The notes beneath the pieces are model-generated. The model was given only the letters and a program-made list of their open reading frames with translations, ran no database searches and was not told where the DNA came from. DNA of 44,831 nucleotides from the NCBI GenBank assembly GCA_009699605.1, contig WLNW01000007.1:1-44831 (forward strand), written 5' to 3'. The position numbers and the translations under genes are program-made. Origin of the DNA: Actinomycetota bacterium. GTDB lineage: Bacteria; Actinomycetota; Acidimicrobiia; Acidimicrobiales; WLNW01. Position 1 is the stretch's first letter. Each line of letters opens with the position of its first letter. Below, piece by piece: positions 23,466 to 31,867 of the stretch.

Positions 23466-24074
23466 TCAACGAAGACGGGCTGCGACCGCCCGACCGATGC
23501 GGTCGAAACCGCGCGACGTGATGACACCCGACGCATCGCGCACGAGCGCTTCGCCGTCGTCGGCGCACGGGCCCGACGTTTCGCGGTCCCACCACTCGCA
23601 CGGACGCGACGTCGACGCGGGCTCGACGCCCACGAGTAGGCCCGAATCGACGACCCGAGCACCAAATGGTGCGGCATCGGCCGGTACACCTGGTTCGAGC
23701 ACGATGACAACCGTGCGATGTTCGCGTCGGAGGGTGGCGACGAACTCGCGGAGATCGCAGCCGTTGACGGCCGACGCGAGCACCACTGCCTGAGGATCAC
23801 GACGTTCGATTTCGGCGGCCAATTGCACGACGTTGCACGAGGTGGCGTCGGGGGCCGCGCGACGAAAGCTCTGTCCGATGTCGCGAACGTAGGTCGCGAG
23901 CGGACGCTCCGCTCGGGTGAGTAACGGATCGGACGCGGAGAGCACGTCGAGTCGGTCGTCGTGGCCTGCGATCACCGGCCACATCCACCAGGCGCTGAAC
24001 GCAAGGACGCACAGCGCACCAAGCGCCCAACGTGGGACCAACTGGCGAGGGTTGCGCATCGCGGTCCAGAACAT
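23466..24074 (-). CDS. Membrane-anchored protein resembling an inactive SGNH domain
   Basis: A 202-aa protein with one N-terminal hydrophobic segment (RWALGALCVLAFSAWWMWPVIA), predicted as an uncleaved anchor, and an external domain. The strand-helix order resembles an SGNH hydrolase: LDVLSASDPLL where GDS would be, then PQAVVLASAVNGCDLREFVATLR, VVIVLEPGVP and a last helix ITSRGFDRIGRAVAARL where the catalytic DxxH would be. The Gly-Asp-Ser nucleophile and the final histidine are both absent, so if the fold is right it is non-catalytic. The ATG lies seven bases after a TACTTT box. It converges on the acyltransferase-SGNH gene. Confidence 0.7.
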   Translation of the reverse strand: MFWTAMRNPRQLVPRWALGALCVLAFSAWWMWPVIAGHDDRLDVLSASDPLLTRAERPLATYVRDIGQSFRRAAPDATSCNVVQLAAEIERRDPQAVVLASAVNGCDLREFVATLRREHRTVVIVLEPGVPADAAPFGARVVDSGLLVGVEPASTSRPCEWWDRETSGPCADDGEALVRDASGVITSRGFDRIGRAVAARLR

Positions 24075-24081
24075 GGCCCCG

Positions 24082-24087
24082 AAAGTA
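24082..24087 (-). promoter_or_regulatory. TACTTT -10 box, leaderless layout
   Basis: TACTTT on the minus strand ends seven bases before the ATG at 24074. Confidence 0.5.
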
Positions 24088-24130
24088 GCAGCGGCTCGGG
24101 TTGGTCACGCGCCCATGGGAGGTGTCCCAC

Positions 24131-24136
24131 TAGCAT
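24131..24136 (+). promoter_or_regulatory. Candidate -10 box TAGCAT for the GT4-AftD-like operon
   Basis: TAGCAT ends nine bases before the ATG of a 9-codon ORF at 24146 and 50 bases before the GT4 ATG. Transcription from it would start near 24143. Confidence 0.35.
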
Positions 24137-24145
24137 CGGGCGGCC

Positions 24146-24175
24146 ATGCCGAGTCCCCGTTTCGCGGCGCCCTGA
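24146..24175 (+). CDS. Possible 9-aa leader ORF
   Basis: ATG to TGA encodes MPSPRFAAP, in a different frame from the GT4 gene 11 bases downstream. If transcription starts from TAGCAT, this would be the first codon block on the mRNA, and the GT4 start has no Shine-Dalgarno. It may be translated and pass ribosomes on, or it may be chance. Confidence 0.25.
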   Translation: MPSPRFAAP

Positions 24176-24186
24176 ATCGACCAGTA

Positions 24187-25395
24187 ATGAGCGACGCTTT
24201 GCCGCACCCCTCCCCCGACGAGCATCTGCCCGCTGCCGCTCTGGCGCGCGCTGCACTCGCGCAGTTGGCAGAATCCGCCGGCATCCGACGGGTGCACGTG
24301 CTGGCCTGGCGAGATCTGGCCGATGTCGAAGCGGGCGGTTCCGAGCTCCACGCAGCAACAATTGCTCGTCACTGGGCGGCGGCGGGTATCGACGTCACGC
24401 TGCGCAGCTCGTATGCGCAGGGCTCTCCACCCACGGCAGTGCGCGACGGCTACCGAGTGATACGACGAGCCGGTCGCTACGCCATCTTTCCGCGCGCGGT
24501 GCTGGCCGAACTCGTGGGCCGCCACGGACCGCGCGATGCGCTCGTCGAGATCTGGAACGGCGTCCCGTTCTTCTCGCCTCTCTGGTGTCGCGGTCCACGC
24601 GTCGTGTTTCTGCATCATCACCACGAAAAGATGTGGCCGCTTGTTCTTCCGGCTCGCTACGCACATCTCGGTTCACTGCTCGAGACCCGCATAGCGCCGC
24701 CGATGTATCGAGCTGCCAGCATCGTGACCCTCTCGGAGTCGTCGAAACGCGAGTTGGTCGACCACATGCACTTGAAGGCTTCGAGCATCCGTGTCGTGCC
24801 GCCCGGCATCGACGAGCGGTACACCCCGAGTGGCACCAAAAGCGATCATCCGCTCGTGGTTTCCGTCGGGCGCCTGATGCCGTCGAAGCGCTTCGACGTC
24901 CTCATCGACGCGCTCGACGTTGTGCGCCGCACGCGCCCGGACACGGAACTCGTGATCGTCGGCGAAGGCTACGAACGTGATTATCTACAGCAACACATCG
25001 CGGGTCGAAACGCCAGCAGCTGGGTGCGTCTCGTCGGTCGGGTGAGCGATGAGGAACTACTTTCGCTCTACCGCCGGGCATGGGTCGTTGCGAGTGCATC
25101 GATCGCAGAAGGCTGGGGCATGACGCTCACCGAAGCAGCAGCGTGCGGCACGCCCGCCATCGCCACATCCATCGCCGGCCATCGCGACGCAGTGGCCGAT
25201 GGCCAGAGCGGCTTGCTCGTCGATGACGATCATGAGCTTGCCCAACGACTCCTCGAGGTTCTTTCGGAGCCGGTTCTGCGGGATCGGCTCAGCGTGGGCG
25301 CACTCGCGCACGCCGCTCGATACACCTGGGCGGCTACGGCACATGGTGCGATGCAAGCGTTGGTCGATGACGCGAAACGCCACCGTCATCGATGA
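24187..25395 (+). CDS. GT4-family glycosyltransferase
   Basis: A 402-aa cytoplasmic GT-B protein. The N-terminal acceptor domain has ADVEAGGSELHAATIARHWAA and VVFLHHHHEKMWPL. The C-terminal nucleotide-sugar domain has SVGRLMPSKRFDVLIDALD, LVIVGEGYERDYLQ and EGWGMTLTEAAACGTPAIA, the EX7E motif of retaining GT4 enzymes. It transfers a sugar from a nucleotide donor on the inner face of the membrane. I use ATG 24187; an upstream in-frame ATG (24115) lies before the apparent promoter. Its TGA overlaps the next ATG (ATGA), so it is coupled to the AftD-like gene. Confidence 0.9.
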   Translation: MSDALPHPSPDEHLPAAALARAALAQLAESAGIRRVHVLAWRDLADVEAGGSELHAATIARHWAAAGIDVTLRSSYAQGSPPTAVRDGYRVIRRAGRYAIFPRAVLAELVGRHGPRDALVEIWNGVPFFSPLWCRGPRVVFLHHHHEKMWPLVLPARYAHLGSLLETRIAPPMYRAASIVTLSESSKRELVDHMHLKASSIRVVPPGIDERYTPSGTKSDHPLVVSVGRLMPSKRFDVLIDALDVVRRTRPDTELVIVGEGYERDYLQQHIAGRNASSWVRLVGRVSDEELLSLYRRAWVVASASIAEGWGMTLTEAAACGTPAIATSIAGHRDAVADGQSGLLVDDDHELAQRLLEVLSEPVLRDRLSVGALAHAARYTWAATAHGAMQALVDDAKRHRHR

Positions 25396-28300
25396 CCGAC
25401 ACGAGAGCGCTTCGTAGAGACCCGCCGGGGGCGCCATCCGAGCCGCGACACGATCTGAGCCTGTTGCTCTACGCGGTGCTGTGTTATGTGCCGTTGCTGC
25501 TTACCGCACCAGGGAAGATCGCGGCGGACACGAAGGCCTACTTGTATCTCGAGCCCGGCCGTTTGCTGTCTCGCGCTGGTTGGTTGTGGGAACAAGATGT
25601 CGCTGCGGGCACGATCACGCACCAGAACATCGGATACCTGTTCCCGATGGGCCCGTGGTACTGGGTGTTCGATCGCCTCGGTTCGCCCGATTGGGTGGCG
25701 CAACGACTTTGGCTCGGGACTGTGCTGTTCGTCGCCGGGGCGGGCGTGCGTTGGCTGTGTCATCGTCTCGACCTTCACGGAACGCCCGCGACCGTCGCCG
25801 GCATCGTGTATCTCGCGAGCCCTTACGTCGTGCCGTACTTCGGTCGCACGTCGGCGCTCCTTCTGCCGTGGGCCGCGCTGCCGTGGTTGCTCGCACTGGT
25901 GGTTGTCGCGCTCCGAACCAATGGTTGGCGAGCCCCGGTTCTCTTCGCGCTGGTCTTCACCTGCGTCAGCGGCACGAATGCATCCTCGCTGGTGTTCATC
26001 GCGATTGGACCGCTGCTGTGGGTCCCCTACGCGATCTGGGGTCTCCGCGAGATCGATGTGGCACGCGCTCGCCGTGTATCAATCCGACTCGCGTTGACGA
26101 CCATCCCTTTGCAGCTGTGGTGGGTGGCAGGGCTTCGGATCCAGGGACGCTACGGCCTCCCGATTCTCCAACTTACCGAGAGCGTCGACACGGTCGCGCA
26201 GACATCCACCGCCGCCGAAGTGAGCCGAGGGCTGGGCTACTGGTATGACTACGGCCGCGACGGATTGTCGCCGTGGACCAATGCGGCGCGCGGCTATACC
26301 CAAAGCCTCTGGCTGATCGCGGCGAGCTTCGCGGTGCCCACCGTTGCCCTGCTGGCCGCGTGTTTTACGCGCTGGCGTCTGCGCGGCTATGCCATCGCCA
26401 TTTTCGCCGTCGGGCTCGTGGCCGGTGTGGGGACGTATCCGTATCACGATCCTCCATTGTTTGGTGCGGTCGTGAAAGCAACGACGGAAACGGCGGGAGG
26501 GCTCGCACTACGGAACTCTCCGCGTTCGGTGCCGCTCATCGGCCTTGCGTATGCGCTCTTGCTCGCGGCCGGTCTTCGGGCCGTCATCGAATGGACACGC
26601 GCGAACGGCCGTGGGCGCACGCTTGCGCGAGGTTTTGTCGGTGGCGTTGCGATCCTCGCCGTCGCGAATGCGCAGCCGCTGTTCACCGGTGCGTTCGTCT
26701 CTCCCGATCTTCGATTTCCCGAGGAGCTCCCGGCGTATGTGCGCGACGCCGCCGCAACGCTGGACCGCGTGCCGCACACCTCGCGCGTACTCGAACTGCC
26801 GGGCTCCGATTTTGCTGCATATCGGTGGGGTCAGACACAAGACCCGGTGATCCCCGGGCTCCTCGATCGACCCTGGGTCGGGCGAGAGTTGACGGCGTTC
26901 GGCACGCCGGGTTCGGTCGACCTGGTCCGCGCCCTCGATCGTCGGGCCCAAGAGGGCGTGTTCGAGGCGGCGGCCGTTGCGCCGATCGCGAGACTGCTCG
27001 CAGCAGGCGATGTGCTCGTGCGCAATGACATCCAATTCGAACGGTACCGTGGGCCTCGACCGCGCACCCTGTGGCCCGCACTTGCGGGAGCAGGTGGGTT
27101 TGGCCCCACAACGGCGTATGGCACGCCCTTTCGGAGTGTGGCTGATCCCCGGCGTCCGCTGATCGACGAGATCGAGTTGGGCACGCCGCCGAGCGTTGCC
27201 GATCCTCCCCCACTTGCGTCTCGTGTGGTGCTCGAGCCAAACCCTTTGGTCGGGGCCAAGTCGATCGATGCGGCGACGATCGTTGCCGGCGATGGCGATG
27301 GCCTGGTGGACCTCGCCGTTTCGGGCCTCATCGACCCGACGCGTGCGGTGTTGTACAGCGCCACATTTGCTCGCAACGATGCAACATTGCGCACATTGGC
27401 CGCGAACGGCGCCGCGCTCGTTGTCACCGATACCAATCGCAAACGTGCACAGCGATGGGGGACGGTACGGGAGAACAACGGATACACCGAGCCCGCGAAT
27501 TCGGGCGCCCTCGTGGCCGACACCAAAGACGCCCGATTGATGGTCTTTCCTGACGCGGGCACCAATGCGTACAGCGTTGCTCGCTATGTCGGCGTGGCCG
27601 ACATCACCGCAAGCGCATACGGCAACATCGTGGCCTACTCGCCTGAACGTCGCGCCGCGAACGCGCTCGACGGAGACCTTCGCACGGCATGGGAGGTTGG
27701 CGGTTTCAGCGACGTCCTCGGGGAGCGTCTGCGGATCACCCTGGACACGCCGGTGACGGTCGATCATTTCGATCTCGCACAGTCGAATGGCAACAGGTTC
27801 ATCACGGTGCTCGGCGTGCGGCTCGATGGTGGTCCGCTGCGGCGCATCGCGCTGGATGATTCGTCGCATTCGGATGCCGGACAGCGCATCGACCTCGGCA
27901 GTAGCCGCACGTTTTCTGTGCTCGAACTATCGATCGAAGACGCGAACGTGTCGGGGTTGCAGAACTACCTCGGGTGGAGCACGGCTGGTATCCGCGAGGT
28001 CAACATCGTCGGCGTCACGATGGAGGAGCAGGTCGAGCTCCCGCGCGATCTGCTCGCCACGTTGGGGCCCGCTTCACGGACGAACTCGCTCGCAATCGTG
28101 CTAACCCGCCAGCGTGCTGACGCAGGCGAACCTTTTCGTGCCGACCCCGAGCAGCTTCTCGTCCGCTCGTTCGAATTGCCGACGCAACGGACCTTCTCGT
28201 TGCGCGGGCAGGCGCGTATCGAGACGCGCGTCGATGGCCGACTGATCGATCAGGTGCTCGGTCGCAGTGGCACGGGTGCCGGATTCATCACCGCGAGTGG

Positions 28301-29786
28301 AGGCGATTTCCTGGCCGGGTCGCTGCGGATGCGGCCGTCGAGCGCGGTCGATGGCGATCCGACCACGTTCTGGTCGCCCGGCCTTGGCGATCAGGTCGGT
28401 CGATCATTCCATGTCGAGTTGCCCTTTCCGATGTCGATTGCCTCGCTCGATCTCGCGATCGTGGCCGATGGTCGCCACAGCGTGCCGACACAACTCACGC
28501 TCGACGCCGAGGATGGAACGTCGAGAGTCGTGAACCTCCCGCCGATCGAGGACGATTCAAGCCCCGAGCATGTCTGGAGGGTTACGCTCCCGATTGCGCC
28601 GGTGACGACATCGGGATTGCGAGTTCGTGTCACGGGCGTACGCGAAGTCACAACGACCGAATACTTCAGCGGCGATCGGATCGCGTTGCCGGTTGGCATC
28701 GCCGAGCTCGGTCTGCCGATCAATCGCCCACTCGCCGGACTCACGACCGAGATGCAGAATGGTCTCGGTGGAACGTGCCGCGGTGATCTGCTCTCGATCG
28801 ACGGTTCAGCCGTGGGGATACGGCTTGTTGGCCCGACCGCCACTGCTCTGGCGGGCGGTGCACTCGAGATCGTCACGTGCGATGGTGCGCCGTTGACGCT
28901 GGGGCCAGGCGCCCACGTCCTGCGAACCGCGAAAGGCCTCGACACCGGAATTGCCCTCGATCGTCTGGTGCTCGAGAGCGCGGCCACACCGAGCGCGGCC
29001 ACATCGAATGCGGTGCCGAGCGTCGAACTGCGCTCGCAATCACGGCTTCTGTACCAGGCCGACGTCCAGGGCGCGACGGGTCCGTTCTGGCTGATCCTGC
29101 ACGAGAGTCTGAGCGACGGATGGCATGCAACGATCAAGGGCGTCGACCTCGGCGCACCAACGATGATCGACGGGTACGCGAACGGATGGCTCGTCGATCC
29201 GACACGGTTCGGTTCGGACTTCCGAGTGAAGTTGCAGTGGACGCCGCAACGCGTCGTGTGGGTCGCGATTGCCGCTTCGGCGTTCGCGCTGGTGGTGTTG
29301 GTCGTCGTCGCGTTGGTGTTGTGGCGACGCGAGGCGCGCGCGACTGATGGTCGCCCACGCTGGACCGCCGACGTGCGTGGACCCACGCCGAAGGTCGAGA
29401 TTCGATCAGCTGAGGGCCGACCCGTTGGCGTACGCCGCGCGCTGCGCGACGCCGCGTTGTTCGGGGTGCTGGGTGGCGTGCTCGGCGGCGTAAGCGTGGC
29501 GGTGCCCGTCGCGCTGTTGGTGTTCATGGGCCGACGATTCTCTGCGGGCCGCATGGTGCTGCGTGTCGTTCCATGGGCGGCCTTCGTCTTCGTGAGCTTC
29601 TGGTACACGGCCAAGCAGTACCGAAACCACTACCCGCTCGGAGTCGAGTGGCCGCAGTCGTTCGCGGCGACGCACTCGATGGTGCTCATTGCAATGATGG
29701 TGTTGGTCGCCGACGCGGTGCTGTCGCGAGCGCATCCTGCGTCGCCGGCCACGTCGCGCGACCCCCTGGCCGACCCAGCCGGCTGA
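25392..29786 (+). CDS. AftD-like alpha-(1->3)-arabinofuranosyltransferase family protein (DUF3367) with two discoidin-like domains
   Basis: A 1464-aa membrane protein, close to mycobacterial AftD (~1400 aa). Residues ~20-690 are the DUF3367 GT-C module: ~20-45 is hydrophobic, then the acidic loop GKIAADTKAYLYLEPGRLL, HQNIGYLFPMGPWYWV and YLASPYVVPYFGRTSALLLPWAALPW, each typical of AftD. Residues ~730-880 and ~960-1110 look like F5/8-type discoidin carbohydrate-binding domains (ANALDGDLRTAWEV, SSAVDGDPTTFWSPG). The C-terminus has further membrane helices. AftD adds arabinofuranose from decaprenyl-phospho-arabinose to envelope arabinan; sugar specificity here is unproven. It overlaps the GT4 stop by four bases. 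A 15-bp tandem repeat lies near 28978-29007. Confidence 0.87.
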   Translation: MTDTRALRRDPPGAPSEPRHDLSLLLYAVLCYVPLLLTAPGKIAADTKAYLYLEPGRLLSRAGWLWEQDVAAGTITHQNIGYLFPMGPWYWVFDRLGSPDWVAQRLWLGTVLFVAGAGVRWLCHRLDLHGTPATVAGIVYLASPYVVPYFGRTSALLLPWAALPWLLALVVVALRTNGWRAPVLFALVFTCVSGTNASSLVFIAIGPLLWVPYAIWGLREIDVARARRVSIRLALTTIPLQLWWVAGLRIQGRYGLPILQLTESVDTVAQTSTAAEVSRGLGYWYDYGRDGLSPWTNAARGYTQSLWLIAASFAVPTVALLAACFTRWRLRGYAIAIFAVGLVAGVGTYPYHDPPLFGAVVKATTETAGGLALRNSPRSVPLIGLAYALLLAAGLRAVIEWTRANGRGRTLARGFVGGVAILAVANAQPLFTGAFVSPDLRFPEELPAYVRDAAATLDRVPHTSRVLELPGSDFAAYRWGQTQDPVIPGLLDRPWVGRELTAFGTPGSVDLVRALDRRAQEGVFEAAAVAPIARLLAAGDVLVRNDIQFERYRGPRPRTLWPALAGAGGFGPTTAYGTPFRSVADPRRPLIDEIELGTPPSVADPPPLASRVVLEPNPLVGAKSIDAATIVAGDGDGLVDLAVSGLIDPTRAVLYSATFARNDATLRTLAANGAALVVTDTNRKRAQRWGTVRENNGYTEPANSGALVADTKDARLMVFPDAGTNAYSVARYVGVADITASAYGNIVAYSPERRAANALDGDLRTAWEVGGFSDVLGERLRITLDTPVTVDHFDLAQSNGNRFITVLGVRLDGGPLRRIALDDSSHSDAGQRIDLGSSRTFSVLELSIEDANVSGLQNYLGWSTAGIREVNIVGVTMEEQVELPRDLLATLGPASRTNSLAIVLTRQRADAGEPFRADPEQLLVRSFELPTQRTFSLRGQARIETRVDGRLIDQVLGRSGTGAGFITASGGDFLAGSLRMRPSSAVDGDPTTFWSPGLGDQVGRSFHVELPFPMSIASLDLAIVADGRHSVPTQLTLDAEDGTSRVVNLPPIEDDSSPEHVWRVTLPIAPVTTSGLRVRVTGVREVTTTEYFSGDRIALPVGIAELGLPINRPLAGLTTEMQNGLGGTCRGDLLSIDGSAVGIRLVGPTATALAGGALEIVTCDGAPLTLGPGAHVLRTAKGLDTGIALDRLVLESAATPSAATSNAVPSVELRSQSRLLYQADVQGATGPFWLILHESLSDGWHATIKGVDLGAPTMIDGYANGWLVDPTRFGSDFRVKLQWTPQRVVWVAIAASAFALVVLVVVALVLWRREARATDGRPRWTADVRGPTPKVEIRSAEGRPVGVRRALRDAALFGVLGGVLGGVSVAVPVALLVFMGRRFSAGRMVLRVVPWAAFVFVSFWYTAKQYRNHYPLGVEWPQSFAATHSMVLIAMMVLVADAVLSRAHPASPATSRDPLADPAG

Positions 29787-29804
29787 GGGAGATACCGCTG
29801 GATC

Positions 29805-29810
29805 TACACT
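29805..29810 (+). promoter_or_regulatory. TACACT -10 box, leaderless layout
   Basis: TACACT ends six bases before the ATG at 29817. It shows that the hydrolase gene has its own promoter 30 bases after the AftD-like stop. Confidence 0.6.
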
Positions 29811-29816
29811 CTCGAC

Positions 29817-30500
29817 ATGGCTGGTCCCCCCGTTGTGCTGCTCCACGGTTTTGCCACGACGTTCGACAGCACCTGGCGTCATAACGGGTGGGTTGATCTT
29901 TTGACCGAGGTGGGCCGCGAGGTTGTCGAGATAGATCTCCTCGGGCACGGCAACGCTCCGAAACCGCATGATCCCGCGGCCTACGCAGAGCTCGAAACGC
30001 GGGTTCTCGAGGAACTTCCCGATGAGGCGGTCGACATCATCGGGTTCTCCATGGGAGCGCGTACGACGTTGGTGTGTGCGGCCCGAGCTCCCCAGCGCTT
30101 CCGCAAGATCGTCGTCGCCGGCGTCGGTGCCAATCTGTTCTCGCGCGAGCACGATCGCGGCACGCGGATACGCGACGCGGTTCTTGGCCGGGCCGATCCC
30201 GACGACCGCGAAGCGTTGTACTTCTCGAGGCTCGCCGAAGCAGAGGGTATGGATCGGCTGGCGTTGGCGGCCTGCATCTCGCGCACCGGAGGCGCGGAGT
30301 TCTCGGCGCAGTACCTTTCGCCCGTTACCCATCCGGTGCTGGTGTGTTTGGGTGATCGCGATTTTGCCGGCCCACCGGATCCTCTCGTCGATGCACTCGC
30401 AAACGCGACCTTGAAGGTGCTGCGTGGCGTCGACCACTTCGCGACTCCCAAGGACTTCGGTTTCATGGATGCAGCGTTGCGCTTCATCGACGCCGTGTGA
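29817..30500 (+). CDS. Alpha/beta hydrolase
   Basis: A 227-aa cytoplasmic alpha/beta hydrolase. The oxyanion region is VVLLHGFATTFD, the nucleophile elbow IIGFSMGARTT (Ser78), the acid LVCLGDRDF (Asp180 or 182) and the histidine GVDHF (His207), so the catalytic triad is complete. There is no lid of note. The substrate is unknown. The start is set by the TACACT box. It lies just after the envelope island but does not appear to be part of its operon. Confidence 0.9.
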   Translation: MAGPPVVLLHGFATTFDSTWRHNGWVDLLTEVGREVVEIDLLGHGNAPKPHDPAAYAELETRVLEELPDEAVDIIGFSMGARTTLVCAARAPQRFRKIVVAGVGANLFSREHDRGTRIRDAVLGRADPDDREALYFSRLAEAEGMDRLALAACISRTGGAEFSAQYLSPVTHPVLVCLGDRDFAGPPDPLVDALANATLKVLRGVDHFATPKDFGFMDAALRFIDAV

Positions 30501-30630
30501 CGGGTTTCGTCACGCGTCGCAGGCGGACAATCTCTCGGTTTGGGCAGTTCGTGCACAAGCAAGCGTTCGGGGGGGGACCCCGGCGTGATCCCGCCGACAA
30601 GGGGCGGCCGACCCAGCTCAGACCGGTGAT

Positions 30631-30636
30631 TAGGGT
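30631..30636 (+). promoter_or_regulatory. TAGGGT -10 box, leaderless layout
   Basis: TAGGGT ends six bases before the ATG at 30643. The intervening GGAGGG would be a Shine-Dalgarno in a leadered mRNA, but it sits too close to the ATG, so the leaderless reading is preferred. Confidence 0.55.
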
Positions 30637-30642
30637 GGAGGG

Positions 30643-31767
30643 ATGCTGTTGACGAGCTTCGACGACTACCCGATCCATCAGATGCCGGTTCCGGTGGCCC
30701 AGACGGGGACCTCCGACCGCAATCACTACGACCGCTACTTCTTCAACGGGTATCTACCCGAGGGTGAGGTGTTCTTCGGTGGCGCTATGGGGATCTATCC
30801 GAATCGGCAGGTGATCGATGCGGCGTTCAGCATCGTGTACCAGGGCCGACAGAAGAACCTGCACGTGTCGGGGCGAGCGCCCCTCGATCGCGCTATCACC
30901 GAGGTCGGTCCGATTCGCGTCGAGATCATCGAACCGATGAAGCGCATCCGCATGATCGTGCAGGGCGGCGAGCACGGCATCGAGGCCGATGTCACGTTCG
31001 ACGTGCGCTCGGTGGCCATTGCCGAGGAGCGCCAGACGCGCAACAGCGGCGCGATCCAGCTCATGGACGTCACGCGGTTCACCCAGAACGGCACCTGGGA
31101 AGGATGGGTGGCCATCGACGGCACGCGCATCGAGATAGATCCGCGGGTCGCGCGGGGTACCCGCGATCGCTCGTGGGGCATACGCGGCGTGGGCGAACCT
31201 CAGGGCGGCGTGCCGAACACGCGCATGCCGCAGATCTTCTGGCTGTGGGGCCCGTGCAACTTCGACGACGAGTGCACCTATATAGCGATCTTCGATGACG
31301 CGGAGGGCACGCGCTTCTATCAGCACTCGCTTGTCGCTCCTGTGCGAACGCATCGTGATGATCCGCACATCGATCACGGCGGCATCGCACAGAAGTTCCG
31401 CGACACCCCGTTCTCGATCGACTATCAGTCGGGCACGCGACGTGCCCGTACCGCGCGCATGGAGCTTCACCCCTACGGGACGGGCGCAGTGCGCGAACTC
31501 ACCTTCGAGACGCTCTACACGTTCCAGATGTGCGGCATCAGCTACTCACACCCCGAGTGGGCCCACGGCACGTGGAAAGGTGAGCTCGCGGTCGGCGTCG
31601 ACGAGTGGAACCTGGCCGATGTCGACACCCTCGCGCCGCACAACCTGCACATCCAGAACTTCTGTCGCGTGTCGCTCGATGGCAAGCCCGGTTGGGGCGT
31701 GCTCGAGCAGATCGCGATCGGTCCGCATCACCCGACCGGGCTCACGGGCGCGCTCGACCCTGCGTGA
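30643..31767 (+). CDS. Conserved protein, 374 aa, unrecognised family
   Basis: A soluble, beta-rich protein with no signal peptide. The N-terminus has NHYDRYFFNGYLPEGEVFFGG, the middle RSWGIRGVGEPQGG and IFWLWGPCNFDDECTYIAIFDD, and the end HIQNFCRVSLDGKPGWGVLEQI. The repeated two-sheet pattern with conserved Trp and Arg (SWGIRG, WLWG) recalls the CrtC/AttH-like lipocalin-type fold found in hydroxyneurosporene synthase relatives, but I cannot assign a reaction. It is a single-gene unit from its own promoter, with a hairpin after the stop. Confidence 0.8.
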   Translation: MLLTSFDDYPIHQMPVPVAQTGTSDRNHYDRYFFNGYLPEGEVFFGGAMGIYPNRQVIDAAFSIVYQGRQKNLHVSGRAPLDRAITEVGPIRVEIIEPMKRIRMIVQGGEHGIEADVTFDVRSVAIAEERQTRNSGAIQLMDVTRFTQNGTWEGWVAIDGTRIEIDPRVARGTRDRSWGIRGVGEPQGGVPNTRMPQIFWLWGPCNFDDECTYIAIFDDAEGTRFYQHSLVAPVRTHRDDPHIDHGGIAQKFRDTPFSIDYQSGTRRARTARMELHPYGTGAVRELTFETLYTFQMCGISYSHPEWAHGTWKGELAVGVDEWNLADVDTLAPHNLHIQNFCRVSLDGKPGWGVLEQIAIGPHHPTGLTGALDPA

Positions 31768-31769
31768 CA

Positions 31770-31784
31770 ACGCTGAAGCAGCGT
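31770..31784 (+). terminator. Hairpin ACGCTG-AAG-CAGCGT
   Basis: A 6-bp stem with a 3-base loop lies two bases past the stop of the 374-aa protein gene and may extend with outer GAC/GTC pairs. No T-run follows. It is a plausible factor-assisted terminator. Confidence 0.5.
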
Positions 31785-31821
31785 CGAGTCATGACCTGTG
31801 CACGAGCACTGCGGCTGGCTC

Positions 31822-31866
31822 CGGGCGCACCAATCTGCTCGGGCCCGAACCAGAGGTCTGCGCCCG
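31822..31866 (-). terminator. Nested hairpin after gltD
   Basis: CGGGCGCA pairs with TGCGCCCG, enclosing a 29-base loop that itself contains the 10-bp palindrome TCGGGCCCGA. The right arm ends two bases from the gltD stop, so on the minus strand this structure lies directly after gltD. Confidence 0.5.
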
Positions 31867-31867
31867 A

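Noticed and set aside
28978-29007. 15-bp tandem repeat in the AftD-like gene as a mobile or regulatory element
   Set aside because: It is in frame and gives the Ser-Ala-Ala-Thr-Pro repeat of a linker; the simplest explanation is replication slippage in a coding linker.
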